Shown here piece after piece: positions 39,615 through 49,173 of a stretch of 64,000 bases of DNA. The position numbers and the translations under genes are program-made. Under the pieces are notes generated by a model that did no database searches, had not been told where the DNA came from, and saw only the letters and a list, made by a program, of their open reading frames with translations. How positions within the stretch are numbered: position 1 is the stretch's first letter; each line of letters begins with the position of its first letter. The DNA is from Massilia sp. KIM (GTDB taxonomy: Bacteria > Pseudomonadota > Gammaproteobacteria > Burkholderiales > Burkholderiaceae_D), in the NCBI RefSeq assembly GCF_002007115.1, contig NZ_MVAD01000001.1:2294001-2358000 (forward strand). Direction: 5' to 3'.

Positions 39615-40046
39615 ATGGCTTTCTCCAGCAGCATGCGCGGCAACCGGCGCCGCAAGTTCAAGGCCGAGATCAACGTCGTACCCTACATCGACGTGATGCT
39701 GGTGCTGCTCATCATCTTCATGGCGGTGCCGGCCAACGAGGCGCCGAGCGTGGTCAATCTGCCGCGCGCCGAGAAGTCGGCGCTGCCGCCGGATACCTAT
39801 ATCCAGATCCAGGTGCAGCCGGAAGGCAAGCTGTCGATCGGCGTGGGCGGCAAGCAGAAGGTCGCCAACGAGGACGTCGCCGACCGCGCCGCCCTGCTCC
39901 AGCGCCTGCGCGCCCTGCACGAGGAAAATCCCGATTACCCGGTCTTGATTGCAGGCGACCGCGACAGCAAATACGATGACGTGATCCAGCTGATTTCCGA
40001 AGCCAAGAAGATGGGCATCACCCGCGTGGGACTCGCTACCAAGTGA
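39615..40046 (+). CDS. tolR: Tol-Pal system protein TolR
   Basis: A 143-residue ExbD/TolR protein. One membrane helix holds the proton-path Asp (YIDVMLVLLIIFMAV), followed by a periplasmic domain. It overlaps the likely GTG start of tolA by 4 bases. Confidence 0.97.
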   Translation: MAFSSSMRGNRRRKFKAEINVVPYIDVMLVLLIIFMAVPANEAPSVVNLPRAEKSALPPDTYIQIQVQPEGKLSIGVGGKQKVANEDVADRAALLQRLRALHEENPDYPVLIAGDRDSKYDDVIQLISEAKKMGITRVGLATK

Positions 40047-40999
40047 CCTCGAGCATGAAGCCTGCAGCCGCCGGCGCGCCGTACTACGTGCCGCCCGAAC
40101 CGAAACGCCTGCCATCCTTCCTGTTGGCAGTGGGCGTGCACGCGGTCTTGCTGGCTTTCCTGTACTTCGGCATCAGCTGGCAGAGCAATACGCCGGTCGC
40201 GGTCGAGGCCGAGGTCTGGGACGTCAAGGTCGAGACCGCCGCCGCGCAGGAACTGCCGCCCGAACCCGCTCCCGAGCCGCCTCCCCAGCCCGAACCCCTG
40301 CCGACCCCGCGCGCCGTCGAACCGCCGCCGGTGGAGCAGCCTGCGCCGACGCCGCCGGACATTGCCCTCGAGCGCGAGAAGCAGCGCAAGGAAGAGCTGA
40401 AGAAGCAGCAGGAACAGGAGAAGCGCGAGCTCGCCGAACAGAAGAAGCGCGAGCAGGAAGAAGCGCGCAAGAAGGAACTGGCCGAGCAGAAGAAGAAGGA
40501 AGAGGCCGAGCGCAAGGAAAAGGAACTGGCCGCCAAGAAGGAAGCCGAGGCCAAGAAGAAGGAACAAGAACAGAAGCTGGCCGAAGAGAAGAAGAAAAAG
40601 GCCGCCGCCGCGAAAGCCGAAGCCGCCAAGCTGGAGAAATTCCGCCAGGAGGAACTCAAGCGCATCGCAGGCGCCATGGGCGCCGGCGGCAATGCCGAGA
40701 AGTCGAGCGCGCCGAAGGCCGACAGCGGCTACGTCGCCGCCATCACGGCCAAGATCAAGAGCAACACGACCTACGCCGGCAACCTGGACGTGCCGGGCAA
40801 CCCGAAGGCCGTGTTCAAGGTGGACCAATTGCCGACCGGCGAAATCATGTCGGTACGCCTGGCCAAGAGCAGCGGCGTGCCGGAATTCGACCGCGCGGTC
40901 GAGAACGGCATCCGCAAAGCGTCCCCACTCCCGAAGAAGAAAGATGGTACGGTAGAGCGTAACCTCGAAGTCAATTTCTCCATGAAAGACCTCGACTGA
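40043..40999 (+). CDS. tolA: Tol-Pal system protein TolA
   Basis: A 318-residue protein. An N-terminal membrane helix (about 25-43) is followed by a Pro-rich stretch, a long Lys/Glu/Ala-rich helix (about 110-205) and the C-terminal TolA domain that binds TolB/Pal (about 230-318). The length is short for the family, the central helix being only about 95 residues. GTG at 40043 overlaps the tolR stop; ATG at 40055 is the alternative. Confidence 0.93.
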   Translation: MTSSMKPAAAGAPYYVPPEPKRLPSFLLAVGVHAVLLAFLYFGISWQSNTPVAVEAEVWDVKVETAAAQELPPEPAPEPPPQPEPLPTPRAVEPPPVEQPAPTPPDIALEREKQRKEELKKQQEQEKRELAEQKKREQEEARKKELAEQKKKEEAERKEKELAAKKEAEAKKKEQEQKLAEEKKKKAAAAKAEAAKLEKFRQEELKRIAGAMGAGGNAEKSSAPKADSGYVAAITAKIKSNTTYAGNLDVPGNPKAVFKVDQLPTGEIMSVRLAKSSGVPEFDRAVENGIRKASPLPKKKDGTVERNLEVNFSMKDLD

Positions 41000-41027
41000 G
41001 CCGCGCTCCCATTTTCAACAGTGAACT

Positions 41028-42290
41028 ATGAAAAAACTCCACATTCTGCTCTTTAGTGCTTCCCTGCTGATGGGCACCGCCCAGGCCCAGCTGCGCGTCG
41101 AGATCGCCGGCGTGGGCAGCAACCAGATCCCGGTCGCCGTCGCCGCCTTCGCCGACGAGGGCGTGGCCCCCGACCAGGTGTCCGCCATCATCCGCGCCGA
41201 CCTCGAGCGCAGCGGCGTGTTCAAGGTCATCGACGCCCGCCAGACCATCGGCGAGAACGCCAGCATCGACCTGGCCGCCTTCAAGGCCAGCGGCGCCGAC
41301 GCCCTGGTGGTCGGCAGCGTGGCGCGCCAGCCGGACGGCCGCTTCGCGATCCGCTACAAGCTGTTCGACACCGTCAAGGGCGGCGCCATCTCGCAGATGG
41401 GCGGCGAAGTCCAGCCCAAGTACACCCGCCTGCAGGCCCACCGCATCGCCGACGACGTCTACGAGAAGCTGACCGGCGTGAAAGGCATCTTCTCGACCCG
41501 CATCGCCTACGTGAAGGAAGACCGCGCCGGCCGCCAGTACAGCCTGGCCGTGGCCGACGCCGACGGCGAGAACGAGGTGGTGGCCGTGCACGGCCGCGAA
41601 CCGATCATTTCCCCGGCCTGGTCGCCGGACGGCCTGAAGGTCGCCTACGTCTCGCTGGAAGACCGCAAGCCGGTGGTCTACCTGCAGGACCTGATGACCG
41701 GCCGCCGCACCAAGGTCTCCAACCAGAAGGGCAACAACTCGGCGCCGTCCTGGTCGCCGGACGGCTCGACCCTGGCGGTGGCCCTGTCCAAGGACGGCAA
41801 TACCGAGATCTACACCGTCAATGCCGACGGCAGCGGCCTGCGCCGCCTGACCACCAACAACGCCATCGACACCGAGCCCCAGTACTCGGCCGACGGCCAG
41901 ACGATTTACTTCACCAGCGACCGCAGCGGCGGTCCGCAGGTCTACAAGATGGGCGCATCGGGCGGCAACGCCACCCGTGTGACCTTCAACGGCAACTACA
42001 ACATCAGCCCGCGCGTGTCGCCGGACGGGAAAACCCTGGCCTGGATCTCGCAACGCGATGGCGGCTTCTCCTTATACGCGATGGACCTGGCAAGCGGCCA
42101 GGAACTTCGCCTGGCCGATGGGGCCACCGAACCGAGTTTTTCGCCTAACGGCAAGTACATCATGTATGCGACCAAAGGCGGCGGGCGAACCTCGCTGGCC
42201 GTGGTCTCGGTGGATGGACGGGTCAAGCAACGCTTAACCACCAAAGCGGGAAACATTCGGGAGCCCAGCTGGGGTCCCTTCATGAAGTAA
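41028..42290 (+). CDS. tolB: Tol-Pal system beta propeller protein TolB
   Basis: A 420-residue periplasmic protein with a signal peptide (to about residue 21). A D1 domain is followed by the six-bladed propeller with repeated SPDG-type blades: SPAWSPDGLKVAYVS, PSWSPDGSTLAVALS, SPRVSPDGKTLAWIS. It binds Pal. Confidence 0.97.
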   Translation: MKKLHILLFSASLLMGTAQAQLRVEIAGVGSNQIPVAVAAFADEGVAPDQVSAIIRADLERSGVFKVIDARQTIGENASIDLAAFKASGADALVVGSVARQPDGRFAIRYKLFDTVKGGAISQMGGEVQPKYTRLQAHRIADDVYEKLTGVKGIFSTRIAYVKEDRAGRQYSLAVADADGENEVVAVHGREPIISPAWSPDGLKVAYVSLEDRKPVVYLQDLMTGRRTKVSNQKGNNSAPSWSPDGSTLAVALSKDGNTEIYTVNADGSGLRRLTTNNAIDTEPQYSADGQTIYFTSDRSGGPQVYKMGASGGNATRVTFNGNYNISPRVSPDGKTLAWISQRDGGFSLYAMDLASGQELRLADGATEPSFSPNGKYIMYATKGGGRTSLAVVSVDGRVKQRLTTKAGNIREPSWGPFMK

Positions 42291-42333
42291 CGAAGTAACG
42301 ACCACAAACCTTTACCAGAACAGGAGAATAACC

Positions 42334-42861
42334 ATGCGCAACTTCAAGAGTGTGGCCTTCATCGTCTCGGCAGCAAGCCTGCTGGCCGCTTGCTCGTCGA
42401 CCAAGCTGAACGAGACCCCGGTTGTCGAAAAATCGCCGGAACCGGCACCGGTGGCTGCCCAGCCGGACACCCGTGAAGTGAAACCGGTCGAAACCGCGAC
42501 CGTCGACCCGCTGAACGATCCGAAGGGCGTGCTGGCCAACCGCAGCATCTACTTCGACTTCGACAGCTTCGTCGTGCGCGACGACGGCCGTCCGGTGGTC
42601 GAGAACCACTCGGCTTACCTGACCAAGAACACCCAGCGTAAGATCCTGATCCAGGGCAACACCGACGAACGCGGCGGCACCGAGTACAACCTGGCCCTGG
42701 GCCAGAAGCGTGCCGAAGCCGTGCGTCGCGCCATGGGCACCCTGGGCGTGGCCGACGGCCAGATGGAAGCCGTCTCGCTGGGCGAAGAAAAGCCGAAGGC
42801 AACCGGCAGCAACGAAGCGGCCTGGGCTGAAAACCGCCGTGCCGACATCGTCTACCAGTAA
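42334..42861 (+). CDS. pal: Peptidoglycan-associated lipoprotein Pal
   Basis: A 175-residue lipoprotein with lipobox LLAAC. The OmpA-like peptidoglycan domain has SIYFDFDSFVV, IQGNTDERGGTEYNLALGQKRA and ENRRADIVY. It anchors the outer membrane to the wall. Confidence 0.97.
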   Translation: MRNFKSVAFIVSAASLLAACSSTKLNETPVVEKSPEPAPVAAQPDTREVKPVETATVDPLNDPKGVLANRSIYFDFDSFVVRDDGRPVVENHSAYLTKNTQRKILIQGNTDERGGTEYNLALGQKRAEAVRRAMGTLGVADGQMEAVSLGEEKPKATGSNEAAWAENRRADIVYQ

Positions 42862-42893
42862 TCGCACTGTCGTTTAAGACGGTCGATTGACAG

Positions 42894-42933
42894 CGGGGCG
42901 GACAGCAGTGCAGACTGCTACCGCCCCGTTTTT
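42894..42933 (+). terminator. Hairpin terminator between pal and cpoB
   Basis: CGGGGCGG pairs with CCGCCCCG around an inner AGCAG...CTGCT hairpin and is followed by five T. It implies only part of transcription reaches cpoB. Confidence 0.8.
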
Positions 42934-42976
42934 ATCTCTGCAACCGCTTTCCCGAATTCGTAGAAAGAGCAACGCC

Positions 42977-43732
42977 ATGATCAAACTGACCCCGTCCCGT
43001 CTTGCCTGCCTGTTCCTGGCGGCCTGGATGCCGCTGCAGGCGTCCGCCGGCCTGCTCGACGACGACGAAGCGCGCAAAGCCATCCTCGACCTGCGCACTA
43101 AGGTCGACAACATCACGCGCGAGCTGCAAGGCCGCCTCGATGGCAAGGCGGACAAGAGCGCGACCCTCGAGATGCTCAACCAGCACGAGCAGACCATGCA
43201 GGAGCTGGCGCGCCTGCGCGGCCAGATCGAGGTGCTCACCAACGAGATTTCCAAGGCCCAGAACGGTCAGAAGCAGCTGTACGCCGACCTCGACGCGCGC
43301 ATCAAGAAGCTCGAGCCGCGCCAGGAAACCATCGACGGCCAGACCGCCGAGGTGATGCCGGCCGAAAAAACCGCCTACGACAACGCCACCGCCCTGTTCC
43401 AGTCGGGCGACTACAAATCCGCCGCCGCCGCGCTGCAGGACTTCGTGCGCCGCTACCCGGAGTCGGCCTATGCCTCGAACGCGCAGTACTGGCTGGGCAA
43501 CGCCTACTACGCGCTGGGCGATTACAAGAACGCCATCGTGGCCCAGGAAGCTCTGACCAAGAACTACGCCACCAGCGCCAAGGTGCCGGACGCCATGCTG
43601 AACATCGCCAGCAGCTATGCCCTGCTGAAGGACAACAAGAAGGCCAGGGCGGCGCTGCAGCAGCTGGTCTCCAGGTACCCGTCCTCGACCGCGGCCCAGA
43701 CCGCCCGCGACCGATTGGCATCCCTGAAATAA
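42977..43732 (+). CDS. cpoB: Cell division coordinator CpoB (YbgF)
   Basis: A 251-residue periplasmic protein: signal peptide (to about 25), coiled coil (about 30-110) and C-terminal TPR repeats (about 125-250; ALFQSGDYKSAAAALQDFV, YWLGNAYYALGDYKNAI). It links Tol-Pal to septal wall synthesis. The ATG at 42977 fits the signal peptide; the frame opens earlier without support. Confidence 0.94.
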   Translation: MIKLTPSRLACLFLAAWMPLQASAGLLDDDEARKAILDLRTKVDNITRELQGRLDGKADKSATLEMLNQHEQTMQELARLRGQIEVLTNEISKAQNGQKQLYADLDARIKKLEPRQETIDGQTAEVMPAEKTAYDNATALFQSGDYKSAAAALQDFVRRYPESAYASNAQYWLGNAYYALGDYKNAIVAQEALTKNYATSAKVPDAMLNIASSYALLKDNKKARAALQQLVSRYPSSTAAQTARDRLASLK

Positions 43733-43756
43733 GTTCCCTATAGGCGGGATGGGTAT

Positions 43757-43785
43757 TTGACAGCATCGGTGCCGCCCCCTATAAT
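43757..43785 (+). promoter_or_regulatory. tRNA-Lys promoter
   Basis: Perfect TTGACA, 17 bp, TATAAT; the -10 ends 12 bases before the mature tRNA. Confidence 0.93.
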
Positions 43786-43797
43786 CTTGCTTCTTTC

Positions 43798-43873
43798 GGG
43801 TCGTTAGCTCAGTTGGTAGAGCAGCGGACTTTTAATCCGTTGGTCGCTGGTTCGAGCCCAGCACGGCCTACCA
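43798..43873 (+). tRNA. tRNA-Lys (anticodon UUU)
   Basis: 76 nt with encoded CCA. The acceptor stem GGGTCGT pairs with ACGGCCT (two G-U pairs). The D arm is GCTC/GAGC, the anticodon stem is GCGGA/TCCGT with loop CTTTTAA, and the T arm contains GGTTCGAGCCC. Confidence 0.97.
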
Positions 43874-43885
43874 GAATCAGCGAAG

Positions 43886-43917
43886 AAGGCGTTACGAGCG
43901 ATCGTGACGCCTTTTTT
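43886..43917 (+). terminator. tRNA-Lys terminator
   Basis: AAGGCGTTACGA and TCGTGACGCCTT form a 12-bp stem with one mismatch around a short loop; a T run follows. Confidence 0.88.
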
Positions 43918-44104
43918 GTTTTCGGGCAGCGACGCTTGCCATGAGCGCCTGATGCTGCTTCCCGCGTGGCGCTGCCGAAGCGCCGCGCCTGCGTCGCCCC
44001 GCCCCACCGTCGGCCCGGGTTGCCGATCTCGTCTATGATAACGGTCGCGCCGGCGCCCGGCCGGCCCCAGGCTCCTGGTTTTTTTCCTTATTTCGCATCC
44101 CTTC

Positions 44105-45130
44105 ATGTTCCGCTACTTCATCCTTGGCGCCGTGCTGGTCTCGAACACGGCTTTCGCCCAGCCCAACGCTCCCGCGCCCCGCGCCAACTGGGCGGTCGCC
44201 CGTGCCGGCGACCAGGTCTACACCTTCTACGGTCTCGGCCCCGGCAAGACCCATGCCGATATCGCCCGCGACGTCCATGCCCTCGACCTGAAGAACGGGC
44301 GCTGGCGCCGGGTGGGCGAGATCCCGGTCCCCGAAGGCCGCCTGGCGGCCGCGGCGCTGACCGTGGGCGGCAAGGTCTACCTGATCGGCGGCTACACCGT
44401 CTCGCCGCGCGGCGAGGAGGTGTCCACGCCGGAAATCCTGCGCTTCCTTCCCTCCAGCGGCGGCTTCGAACAGGAAAGCCGCATGCCGGTGCCGGTCGAC
44501 GACAGCGTGGCCCTGCCCTGGCGCGAGCGCTGGATCGTGCTGGTCAGCGGCTGGCACGACAAGGGCAATGTGGCGGACGTGCAGATCTACGATACCGAGA
44601 CCCGCCAATGGCTGCGGGCCACGCCCTACCCCGGCACGCCGGTCTTCGGTCACGCGGGCGGCCTGGTCGGCGATACCCTGGTGGTCTGCGACGGCGTGAG
44701 CGCCGCCAAGGGCGCCGACGGCAAGAACGTGTTCGCGATGGCCGACGAATGCTGGCAGGGCAAGCTAGATCCGCAGCAGCCTGCCAGCATCGTCTGGCAG
44801 CGCCTGCCCGCGCATCCGGGGCCGCCCCTCTACCGCGCCGGCGCGGTCGGCGACGCCGGCCGCATCCTGTTCGCGGGCGGCAGCCCGCGCGCCTACAACT
44901 ACAACGGCATCGGCTACGACAAGCTGCCGGCCCAGCCCTCGGATGCGGTGTTCAGCTTCGATCCGGCGCGCGGCCTGTGGCAGTCCCATGCGCCCTTGCC
45001 GGAAGCCGGCATGGACTTTCGCGGCCTCATTCCCTTGGGCGGCCAGGAATACGGGCTGTTCGGCGGCATGCGCGCCGGCCAGCAGGTCAGCGCTGGCGTG
45101 ATCCGCTTCCGCCTGCATGGGGCACGCTGA
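44105..45130 (+). CDS. Kelch-repeat beta-propeller protein, exported
   Basis: A 341-residue protein with signal peptide (cleavage after TAFA). It has Kelch-type repeats (ALTVGGKVYLIGGYTV, DVQIYDTETRQWLRATPYP, GRILFAGGSPRAYNYNG, LIPLGGQEYGLFGGM), as in NanM-like mutarotases and galactose-oxidase-like propellers. No sialic-acid genes are nearby, so NanM function is not claimed. It is a lone gene after tRNA-Lys. Confidence 0.85.
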   Translation: MFRYFILGAVLVSNTAFAQPNAPAPRANWAVARAGDQVYTFYGLGPGKTHADIARDVHALDLKNGRWRRVGEIPVPEGRLAAAALTVGGKVYLIGGYTVSPRGEEVSTPEILRFLPSSGGFEQESRMPVPVDDSVALPWRERWIVLVSGWHDKGNVADVQIYDTETRQWLRATPYPGTPVFGHAGGLVGDTLVVCDGVSAAKGADGKNVFAMADECWQGKLDPQQPASIVWQRLPAHPGPPLYRAGAVGDAGRILFAGGSPRAYNYNGIGYDKLPAQPSDAVFSFDPARGLWQSHAPLPEAGMDFRGLIPLGGQEYGLFGGMRAGQQVSAGVIRFRLHGAR

Positions 45131-45331
45131 GCCGACTTGCCCTGCCGCGCCCGCCCCGCGCATGCAGGGCGGGTGACGGCGGGGCTGCGAGCGCAGGGGC
45201 AGCGCGCCATACCGTTGTTAATTAGTTGTATGTCCGAAATATTTGTGGACCAGAGCACAATGCTATCGATAAACTGGTAGCTTTTTGTCCACTCCTTCGG
45301 CCGCTCTGACGGTTCCGCTCGCCTCGCTTCC

Positions 45332-47359
45332 ATGTCCTCTTCTTTCCGTACTCTTTTCTTGCGCTGGCCTTCGGTCCTGGCGCTTTCTCTCACACTGAGC
45401 CTGGCCGCCTGCGGCGGCGGTAGTGGCGGCGCCGGCGGCGCCGGCGGCAACGGCTCCGCCGGTTCCACCCCGACCGGCGATGCCGTCAGCTTCTCGCCCG
45501 CCACCCTGAGCGGAACCGCGATGGCCGGCGAAGCCAAGCAGCTCATGCTGACCGCCACCGTCAAGCGCCCCGCCGACTTCGCCAACGCCAGCGGCGTCTA
45601 CGCGGTGATCCAGGACAGCACCGGCGTGATCTCCACCCAGGTGCAACTCGGCCAGATCTCGGCCACCTCCTACCAGGTGATCCTGCAGACCTCGCCCACG
45701 GTGGCTTTCGGCCGCTACAGCGGCAACTTCACGGTGATGCTGTGCCGCGACCCCGGCTGCAGCACCCAGTTCCCCGGTTCCCCGGTCGCCCTGCCCTTCG
45801 ACATCACGATCAGCGCGCCGCCGCTGGGCGCCACCGCCAGCGGCAATACGGATCCGACCGTCAACGCCGGCAAGCTCGAGCCGGCCACGGCCAGCATCGC
45901 GATCGCCGGCCCCGGCCTGAAATGGACCGCCAGCAGCAAGGCCGGCTGGATCAAGCTCAGCCCCGCAAGCGGCACCGGCCCCGCCACCGTCAACCTGAGC
46001 TACCACGCCGATGGCCTGGCGCCCGGCCTGTACACCGATACCGTCCAGATCACCACCGCCGACGGCCAGAGCAAGTCGGTGCCGGTGTCGCTGGGCGTCG
46101 CCCCGCACAAGCTGATCGCGCTCGAAACCGGCGTGGCCTTCACCGCCACCCCGGGCTGGTCGCGCCTGAGCCGCAGCGTTCCGATCCGCGACAACCTGGG
46201 CGGCAGCGTGGCCTGGACCGCCCAGTCCGACCAGCCCTGGCTGGACGTCACCCCGAGCGGCACCACCGGCGGCGCGCTGAACCTTTCGGCCCGTCCCGAA
46301 TCGCTGCCGGCCAATACCATCAGCTACGCCACCGTCACCCTGCGCTCCTCCGCGCCAAGCATCAGCCGCGCCGAAACCATCCGCGTCGCGCTGTGGAAGG
46401 GCAGCGCCACGCCCTCGGCCGTCACCTCCTTCGATCAGGCCTACCAGCGCGTCATTGCCGATCCGCTACGCCCCTACGTCTATGCCCACGCGGGCGAATC
46501 GACGATCGACGTCTACCACGTCTACACCGGCCGCAAGCTGGGCGCCCTGTCGGCGCCGGGCGCGGCCTTCCGCACCATGGCGGTGGCGCCCGACGGCGGC
46601 CGCCTGTACGCCCATGACAACAACGCCGGCGTGGTGCAGGTGTTCGACCTGGCGACCTTCGCCAAGGTCGACAGCTGGCCGGCCTACAAGGACAACAACA
46701 TCGACGAGCCGGCGCGCGACATGATCGTGGCCCGGCCTGACGGCGTGCAGGTGCTCATGATCGGCGGCGGCGGCGCCTGGGTGGCGGCGACCGGCAAGCG
46801 CCTCGACAGCGGCTACATCGACGCCTCGCTGAGCGCCACCGCCGACGGCCGCATGCTGTATACCCAGAACACCGGCTTCAGCCCCTCGACCGTGGAAGCC
46901 TACCGGATGGCCTTCCGCGACGTCGGCGACGGCGTCCTGAGCCTGAGCAAGCAGCCCTACGACATCTTCAGCCCCAATGTGCGCTCGCGCTCGAACGGCC
47001 AGGATATCGCCATCACCCCCGACGGCAGCCGCCTCTACATCGCCAACGGCTCGCCCTACCGCTGCGGGATGCTCGACACCGTGACGCTCGAAGACAGCGG
47101 CAGCCTGGCCGGCGGTAGCGCCTATCCCAACAACATCAAGGTGGCCAGCGACGGCCGCGTGGTTTGCGGCATCTCCGGCGTCTACGAGCCGGAAGATGTT
47201 TGGGTGCATCGCCCCGACGGCAGCATCCAGGCCAGCTTCAAGCTGGCCAGCTACGCACGCAACATCCTCACCGCTCAGATGGTGGTATCGGGCGACGGCA
47301 TGATGCTCATCGCGATCACCAACGACCCGCGCCTGGTCCTCGCCCCGGTCGGTCCATGA
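45332..47359 (+). CDS. Lipoprotein with BACON-like and YncE-type beta-propeller domains
   Basis: A 675-residue protein. Lipobox LSLAAC is followed by a Gly-rich linker GGGSGGAGGAGGN. Immunoglobulin-like repeats of BACON type (about 180-340; WTASSKAGWIKLSPASGTGPA, WTAQSDQPWLDVTPSGTTGGA) come next. A C-terminal propeller (about 360-670) has YVYAHAGESTIDVYHVYTGR and TPDGSRLYIANGS-like blades. Such proteins are surface or outer-membrane associated and may bind polymers. No enzymatic motif is seen. Confidence 0.8.
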   Translation: MSSSFRTLFLRWPSVLALSLTLSLAACGGGSGGAGGAGGNGSAGSTPTGDAVSFSPATLSGTAMAGEAKQLMLTATVKRPADFANASGVYAVIQDSTGVISTQVQLGQISATSYQVILQTSPTVAFGRYSGNFTVMLCRDPGCSTQFPGSPVALPFDITISAPPLGATASGNTDPTVNAGKLEPATASIAIAGPGLKWTASSKAGWIKLSPASGTGPATVNLSYHADGLAPGLYTDTVQITTADGQSKSVPVSLGVAPHKLIALETGVAFTATPGWSRLSRSVPIRDNLGGSVAWTAQSDQPWLDVTPSGTTGGALNLSARPESLPANTISYATVTLRSSAPSISRAETIRVALWKGSATPSAVTSFDQAYQRVIADPLRPYVYAHAGESTIDVYHVYTGRKLGALSAPGAAFRTMAVAPDGGRLYAHDNNAGVVQVFDLATFAKVDSWPAYKDNNIDEPARDMIVARPDGVQVLMIGGGGAWVAATGKRLDSGYIDASLSATADGRMLYTQNTGFSPSTVEAYRMAFRDVGDGVLSLSKQPYDIFSPNVRSRSNGQDIAITPDGSRLYIANGSPYRCGMLDTVTLEDSGSLAGGSAYPNNIKVASDGRVVCGISGVYEPEDVWVHRPDGSIQASFKLASYARNILTAQMVVSGDGMMLIAITNDPRLVLAPVGP

Positions 47360-47418
47360 GCGCATGAGGCGGATGCACCTCGTAGGGTAGATGGGGGCGC
47401 GCCGGGGCCGGCGCTAAC

Positions 47419-48309
47419 ATGGCATTTTTTTTCAGCGCCGCCCCCGCCATGCCCGCCATTCTCACGCTCTTCGCCACCCTGCTGTCCCTCCTGGTTTCCT
47501 TCGCCGCGGCACCCGCCCTGGCGCAAACCCCGCGCTGGGAAACCTTGCCGCTGCCAGCGCCCCTGCCCGCGCTGGCGCGGGAAGGCCGCGTCGAACGCGG
47601 CGGCGCGAGCATCTGGTTCGGCGAGATCGGCAAGGGCAAGCCGATCATCCTGCTGCACGGCGGCCGCGCCAGCAGCCTCGGCTGGGGCAATCAGGTCGAT
47701 CCCCTGGTGAAGGCCGGACGCCGCGTGATCCTGGTCGACAGCCGAGGCCACGGCCGCAGCACGCTCGGTCCCCAGGCCCTCTCCTACGAGCTGATGGCTG
47801 ACGACGTGCTGGCGGTGATGGACAGCCTGAAGCTGCGCCAGGCCGATGTCGCAGGCTGGAGCGACGGCGCCAACATCGGCCTGATCATCGCGATGCGGCA
47901 TCCGCGGCGCGTCGGGAAGGTCTTCGCGCTGGGACCGAACATGAATGCGCGTTTCATCACGCCGCCGGTCGCCTCGCCCATCCTGCCGCTGGTCGGCCCG
48001 CGCCTGGCCAGCGACTACGCCAGCATCGCGCCGGACCCGAGCCGGTTCGAGGCCCTGAGCGCCGCCGTGCGCGCCATGCAGTCCGGCGAACCCGACTACA
48101 CCGACGCCCAGCTCGCCGCCATCCGCGGTGGGCACGTCGCGATCGTGGCGCCCGACCATGACGAATTCATCAGCCGCGCGCACTCCGCCTACCTGGCGGC
48201 CACCATCCCTGGCGCCCAACTCGTGGTATTGCAGGATGTCAGCCATTTCGCCCCCTGGCAGGACCCTGCCGGCGTGAACGCCGCCCTGTTCGATTTCCTG
48301 CGCCGCTGA
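47419..48309 (+). CDS. Alpha/beta hydrolase, exported
   Basis: A 296-residue protein. A signal peptide ends near AAPALA. The hydrolase fold has the oxyanion HGG (IILLHGGRASSLGWG), the nucleophile GWSDGAN, and the catalytic His in DVSHFAPWQDP. A second start at 47449 would give a shorter signal peptide. Substrate unknown. Confidence 0.88.
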   Translation: MAFFFSAAPAMPAILTLFATLLSLLVSFAAAPALAQTPRWETLPLPAPLPALAREGRVERGGASIWFGEIGKGKPIILLHGGRASSLGWGNQVDPLVKAGRRVILVDSRGHGRSTLGPQALSYELMADDVLAVMDSLKLRQADVAGWSDGANIGLIIAMRHPRRVGKVFALGPNMNARFITPPVASPILPLVGPRLASDYASIAPDPSRFEALSAAVRAMQSGEPDYTDAQLAAIRGGHVAIVAPDHDEFISRAHSAYLAATIPGAQLVVLQDVSHFAPWQDPAGVNAALFDFLRR

Positions 48310-48856
48310 AGAGGGGCGCACTGCGCCGGAGAGGCCCGGCGCCTGAGCGTGGCGCGTTTGCCACACCGGTTTGACACAAGTCGACAAACTGCGGTTTTTT
48401 TTCGCGAATTTCCCTAGGGCATCTTCCGTATCTCGTTCCGCGTGCTAGGATGGACCGAACACTCCCCATGACATGGCGCCGCGCCTAACGTGCGCCTCTT
48501 GCCTTTGGACGAGTGGGATGTAAAATGCATAACACCCGAGCGCCAGCGCCAGTGTGTCGCTGCTGCTGTGCTGCCGGGCCGTCGAACCGTAGCTGAGAAC
48601 TGGCACCGCATGTCACGCATTCATTCGCATCACCCCGCCCGGCGCCCGACGCGCGCCCTGGCGCGTCGACATGCCGGTCACCTCCATATCGCTAGCTACC
48701 CTGCCGTCCACGGCGGGCAGGCCCAGGCCCGGAATGCCTGAGCCCGGCGAGCGCCATCCGCGCCTTCGCCGGGCCCGCTCCACGCGCACCGAATCACGGC
48801 GCCTGCGCGCCACGAACCCTGCCAGTCTCCAACCGAGACGGCAACCAGGAGAGAAC
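48310..48856. other. Intergenic region with no recognised gene
   Basis: A 547-bp gap. Frames of 60-120 codons cross it, but none has a ribosome site or sensible composition. A TTGACA at 48371 has no matching -10. Nothing else is recognised. Confidence 0.5.
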
Positions 48857-49048
48857 ATGGAAACCGAACACCTCGAACGTCAACACGCGCATATCCATAC
48901 CGCGACCGTGGACCGCAGCGATCCGCGCGCGCCGCGCCGCACCTTTGCCAAGGGTATCGTCGACAGCGGCCGCCGCCTGCGCCAGCGGGTCACCGTCGCG
49001 GCCGGACTGTGCATCGGCCTCGCGGCCCTCGTCATCGCCTTCGAGTAA
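48857..49048 (+). CDS. Small single-pass membrane protein, unknown function
   Basis: A 63-residue protein. AGGAGAG lies 3 bases before the ATG. A basic, polar N-terminal half (RFAKG-like, about 1-45) is followed by a hydrophobic helix (VAAGLCIGLAALVIAF) at the C-terminus, so it is probably tail-anchored with its N-terminus in the cytoplasm. Not recognised as a family. Confidence 0.65.
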   Translation: METEHLERQHAHIHTATVDRSDPRAPRRTFAKGIVDSGRRLRQRVTVAAGLCIGLAALVIAFE

Positions 49049-49127
49049 CAGCACGCGCCGCCTCGCGCGGCCGCCCCGACTGCCCGCCCTGCCCGGCCGT
49101 CCGGGCGCGCGCGGCCGCAAAAACGAC

Positions 49128-49151
49128 AACGCCAACCCGTGGGTTGGCGTT
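49128..49151. terminator. Strong hairpin between convergent genes
   Basis: AACGCCAACCC and GGGTTGGCGTT form a perfect 11-bp stem. T tracts are poor on both sides, but the position between two convergent genes suits a bidirectional terminator. Confidence 0.65.
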
Positions 49152-49173
49152 CTTCATTGTGGCGCGCGCCGGC

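Noticed and set aside
43874..48310. Genomic island integrated at tRNA-Lys.
   Set aside because: No integrase, no repeat of the tRNA 3' end seen downstream, and GC content of the following genes resembles the core.
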